NCBI GenBank assembly: GCA_009617715.1
Contig: VTFK01000292.1
Location: 434,001-498,000, forward strand
Direction: 5' to 3'
DNA: 64,000 nucleotides
Source: Plectrocnemia conspersa
Lineage: Eukaryota > Arthropoda > Insecta > Trichoptera > Polycentropodidae
The notes under the pieces were generated by a model that saw only the letters and a program-made list of their open reading frames with translations, did no database searches and had not been told where the DNA came from. The first letter of the stretch is position 1. Every line of letters starts with the position of its first letter. Below are positions 61,080-64,000 of this stretch, piece by piece. Position numbers and translations under genes: made by a program.

Positions 61080-62080
61080 TGTATTATTGCATTATAATAG
61101 ATTATTTACATAAAATGCATAATTTACATTATTAATAAGTCACTGACTATTGATCTACAATAAAAGACCTAGATTCAAATCCCATGTGTTTTTTAAATAG
61201 TGACTATTATATAAATATAATATTGACCTATCTTTACAGTTAAAGTGTTCCAAATTTCACGGATGAATATCGTGGTGGATAAAAAAAATAGAGTTAAATA
61301 CTTCGTATATATTTGGTATTAAAAATTATCTAATAATTAGAGAACATCTTATATGTATTAAACAGAAAAAATATTACCAAAACAAATACAGCTTTATTTT
61401 AACAAATAATAATAAGCAATTATAACAAACAGTAGACTAGATCTTATTCTTAAATTAAATTAAATTAATATATTTTGGAAAACCTCCAATACCTTAATTT
61501 AAAGATGTTCTGCTACGTGCCACATTTAAACTCAATTATGCTTTAACTCACAGCCTTTTATGGGTGTGAAGATAGGGTATACTGACAATTTTTTAGTGGA
61601 TCGTTTGAATTTATCTTAATAGACGCATTTAAAATATTTTTTAAATGAACGAAAGAAACGAACGTTACAAAGATCGAGAAATTATTTACACGAAGATCAA
61701 ATATATACAAACGTAATTATTTATATTACCTATATAAATAAATTAAAATTTGTATGATATTTTTATTGTATATTTTAATTTAGAAGAACTTCGATAAACT
61801 GAACGGTAATTACCACAAAAAAAATCAAAATCATTCTAAACAGTAAATTAAAAAAACTCGATAAAAACTATAAGGAAATAAATATAAGATACTTTTTAAA
61901 AACATCGCTAGAGAATGATTGAAATACGTTTTTTTTTATTTTTTTCTCTCGAAATATAAAAAGGAGAATAAGTAAATTAATTAAATAGTTATCTAGGTTA
62001 ATGGCTCATGCCAAGGTATTGGGTAATCAAATAAAAAAATAAATATTAGACACAATAATTTAGAATCCATATGTCACTTT
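61080..62080. other. AT-rich non-coding DNA
   Basis: A weak B-box-like AGATTCAAATCCC at about 61173 suggests a further decayed tRNA-type SINE, but no matching A-box or body was found. Confidence 0.4.
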
Positions 62081-62084
62081 GCAA

Positions 62085-62165
62085 CCAGGGCCGTTTTTTA
62101 AATAAACTCAAACCTGCGACCTATGGGTTACTGGTTTAGACGTTAAAGAGTGCGCTAATCCGACA
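62085..62165 (-). repeat. tRNA-like SINE head (minus strand)
   Basis: On the minus strand TAGCGCACTC begins at 62158 and GGTTTGAGT at 62114. Their 44-bp spacing equals that in the SINE at 33.3 kb, and the GTAACCCATAGGTCGCAGGTTTGAG stretch parallels GTAACTCTGAAGTTGCGGGTTCGAG there. After the B-box, CGGCCCTGGTTGCAAAGTGA weakly matches the body start. The tail is missing. Confidence 0.65.
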
Positions 62166-62169
62166 TTAT

Positions 62170-64000
62170 ATTAAGTGTTAATTTTGAAACTTACGTATCG
62201 TTAATTTTGACTATTTTTTTACCAATAAAATTCAAATGACACGCTCTGAAATTGATCGTAACTAGTATAATGATAAACATATTTTAAGTTAACTATATAT
62301 AATACACTATTCAATAATTTTTTTTTTTATATATATAGAAATATTAAAATAATTTGATTTTATCAACGTTTTTTCGTAGTTCATAATTATTTTAAATACC
62401 AAATATAAATCATTTCAAATCGTTTTTTATTTAATGTTTTAATTAAAAATATCCTAATTTACTAAAACAAGTTTACTTTATTCCGAAGTTATTAATTAGA
62501 AATCAACTTTAATTATCCCACATGAGCCACCACTGGTGTCTTGGGAATAACAAAAAAATACCCACACTACTCCAATATCTTCGATAACGATAATTGCAGG
62601 TCGTTAGATCGGCTTAATACGTTAATAATATGTTTACGCATAATCGCTAATCTCCTCGAAATATCATTAGCTTCGTGTGTGCCTATGTTTACGGCGGAAT
62701 TATTATTATATGTTAGACTAATAAAGATATTAATGGAAGATGCCTTCATGATACATTGAACATTTAATAGGCCAATCGTTATAAACAATGTCTATAAGCA
62801 GCTTTGAACAAATATGTTTAAGCTCATCTTCTATTTAAAATAAAATGTAGGATAAGAGTGATTTCAGCTTTAAATTGTTTTACAAAATGCCTGTATTAAA
62901 ATTAATGTATACTTGAACAATGTATGGAAAGAACGGCTTGAAAGCAATTAGTAAGTGTGTAAATATTTTTAAAATATCATATTCCTATTTAAAGCGCAAT
63001 TAAAGCGTGAATCAAAATGACCATTGAATGTTCTCCATACAATCCTGTAAAGATTGCTTGTTCAATAATCACAAGCATAAATGTTACAATATTATTATAT
63101 TGGATAAAAACAAAATAGCCTTTTTTAAAAGCAGAGCCTTACTTGAAATACTATTTTATTAAACAGTTAATGTAACAATGCAGAAGTTTCATAGAAAAAT
63201 GTTTAAAGTTTTATATAAAGATTAAATTGCAGTTGTTCCAACTTTGGCGAATATCGGTCAAACTAGGTGCAATTCAATTTGCAGTAGAAAAAAAAACTCT
63301 TTTATGTTTTATATAAAAAACATTTTATACAGCGATTTTATAATTACGATATATTTTATAATAAATATATCTTTTATCGAAATCAGACACAAGCAAGTAA
63401 CACAAGTAAGATAACACCGAGGGCAATATTTAAGGGTTAATGGGGGAAAATGACAAAGAATTTTAATAACGCATTTTACCCTATCGTGATCGCGCTCGCG
63501 TTACTTTGAATAATGGAAGGGACGTTTTTTTGTAAATATGATAATATTTTAAATTTTATTGTGCGATTACAATTTTTACACGGAGCGTTGAATTGTTAAG
63601 GCAAAAAATCGCTAAGTCGATAATATAAACGAGTCATTTTCATAAATTTTTTCGAACCCGTAAATTAAAACAAACCGTTACGGTGCATTGAAAAGAATTT
63701 ATATATTTTAGAGTGAGCATTCTAAAAATTTAATAAAACGGGATGGTTTTATTATTTTTATTCTCTTACACGACGTCTCAGAGTTAAGTCACAGTTATGC
63801 TAATGGTGGCCGGAAGCTTCTAGCTTTTATTACCCTCTATTTACCAGAAACGGGATATTACCAGCCAGAAGGGCTCGCAAGATAGGTTTATTTGCTCTTT
63901 TTGTATTAGATAAACTTTTCTTTTGTACCAGGTGCCTCATTAAGAAGACCATTGAAAAAATCAAATTGATTAATATGTTTTTTCGTAACACACATGTATG
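62170..64000. other. AT-rich non-coding DNA with one terminal GC-richer patch
   Basis: Opposed frames at 62541-62788 overlap each other and show no motif. A GC-richer patch lies at about 63740-63930. No gene is supported. Confidence 0.45.

Noticed and set aside
1..64000. CRISPR array, rRNA genes, operons or prophage
   Set aside because: No regularly spaced identical repeats, no rRNA-like conserved blocks and no closely packed long ORFs; the composition and splice-bounded exon indicate eukaryotic DNA.

Overview
This is a very AT-rich stretch (about three quarters A+T by eye) of an animal nuclear genome, most likely an insect. It holds a class C GPCR exon with spliced flanks, 5'-truncated Jockey-type LINEs, mariner, Tc1, hAT and RTE-like relics, and a tRNA-derived SINE family. 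The species cannot be fixed from sequence alone. There are no bacterial operons, rRNA genes or CRISPR arrays, and most of the 64 kb is intron or intergenic DNA.

The one confidently recognised piece of a host gene is a 201-bp internal exon on the minus strand (30831 down to 30631). It encodes the cysteine-rich end of the ectodomain and the first transmembrane helix of a GPR158/GPR179-like orphan class C receptor. Upstream exons would lie at higher coordinates and downstream exons at lower ones. I could not find a certain second exon, so much of the window may be its introns. Several short, unusually GC-rich open frames are reported as candidate exons without a named product: 43789-44268(-), 51916-52077(-), 60843-61016(-), 59693-59803(+) and 8998-9186(+). 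An orphan 101-codon frame lies at 54774-55079(+).

A local oddity at 5.2-5.7 kb is a tandem pair of 183-bp units. Each carries on the minus strand an ATG, 16 alignable codons and a GTGAGT 5' splice site, so they look like duplicated first exons or micro-ORFs. Degenerate traces lie beside them.

The repeats are old and broken. Mariner-type transposase relics lie at 3.1-3.8(+), 8.2-8.6(-), 33.7-34.2(+) and 49.9-50.5 kb(+, Mos1-like). A Tc1/mariner-superfamily catalytic fragment lies at 18.9 kb(-). An internally deleted Tc1-like element with inverted ends lies at 35.5-36.1 kb(-), and a hAT element at 15.5-16.2 kb. Reverse-transcriptase relics lie at 7.3-7.6(+), 16.4-16.7(-), 44.9-45.7(+, the best preserved) and 50.6-51.2 kb(+). 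A tRNA-derived SINE family has one near-complete copy at 33.3-33.6 kb and partial copies at 27.3, 29.0, 43.3 and 62.1 kb.

The background is punctuated by GC-richer islands of 200-800 bp with little or no coding potential (about 13.3, 16.9, 20.5, 23, 25, 26.2, 28.1, 29.5, 32.7, 35, 40.3, 47.2, 48.6, 55.9, 57.2, 60.8 and 63.8 kb). They look like selected non-coding elements such as enhancers or promoters. Some contain perfect hairpins, and one has a CArg-box match. This reading is inference and needs cross-species alignment.
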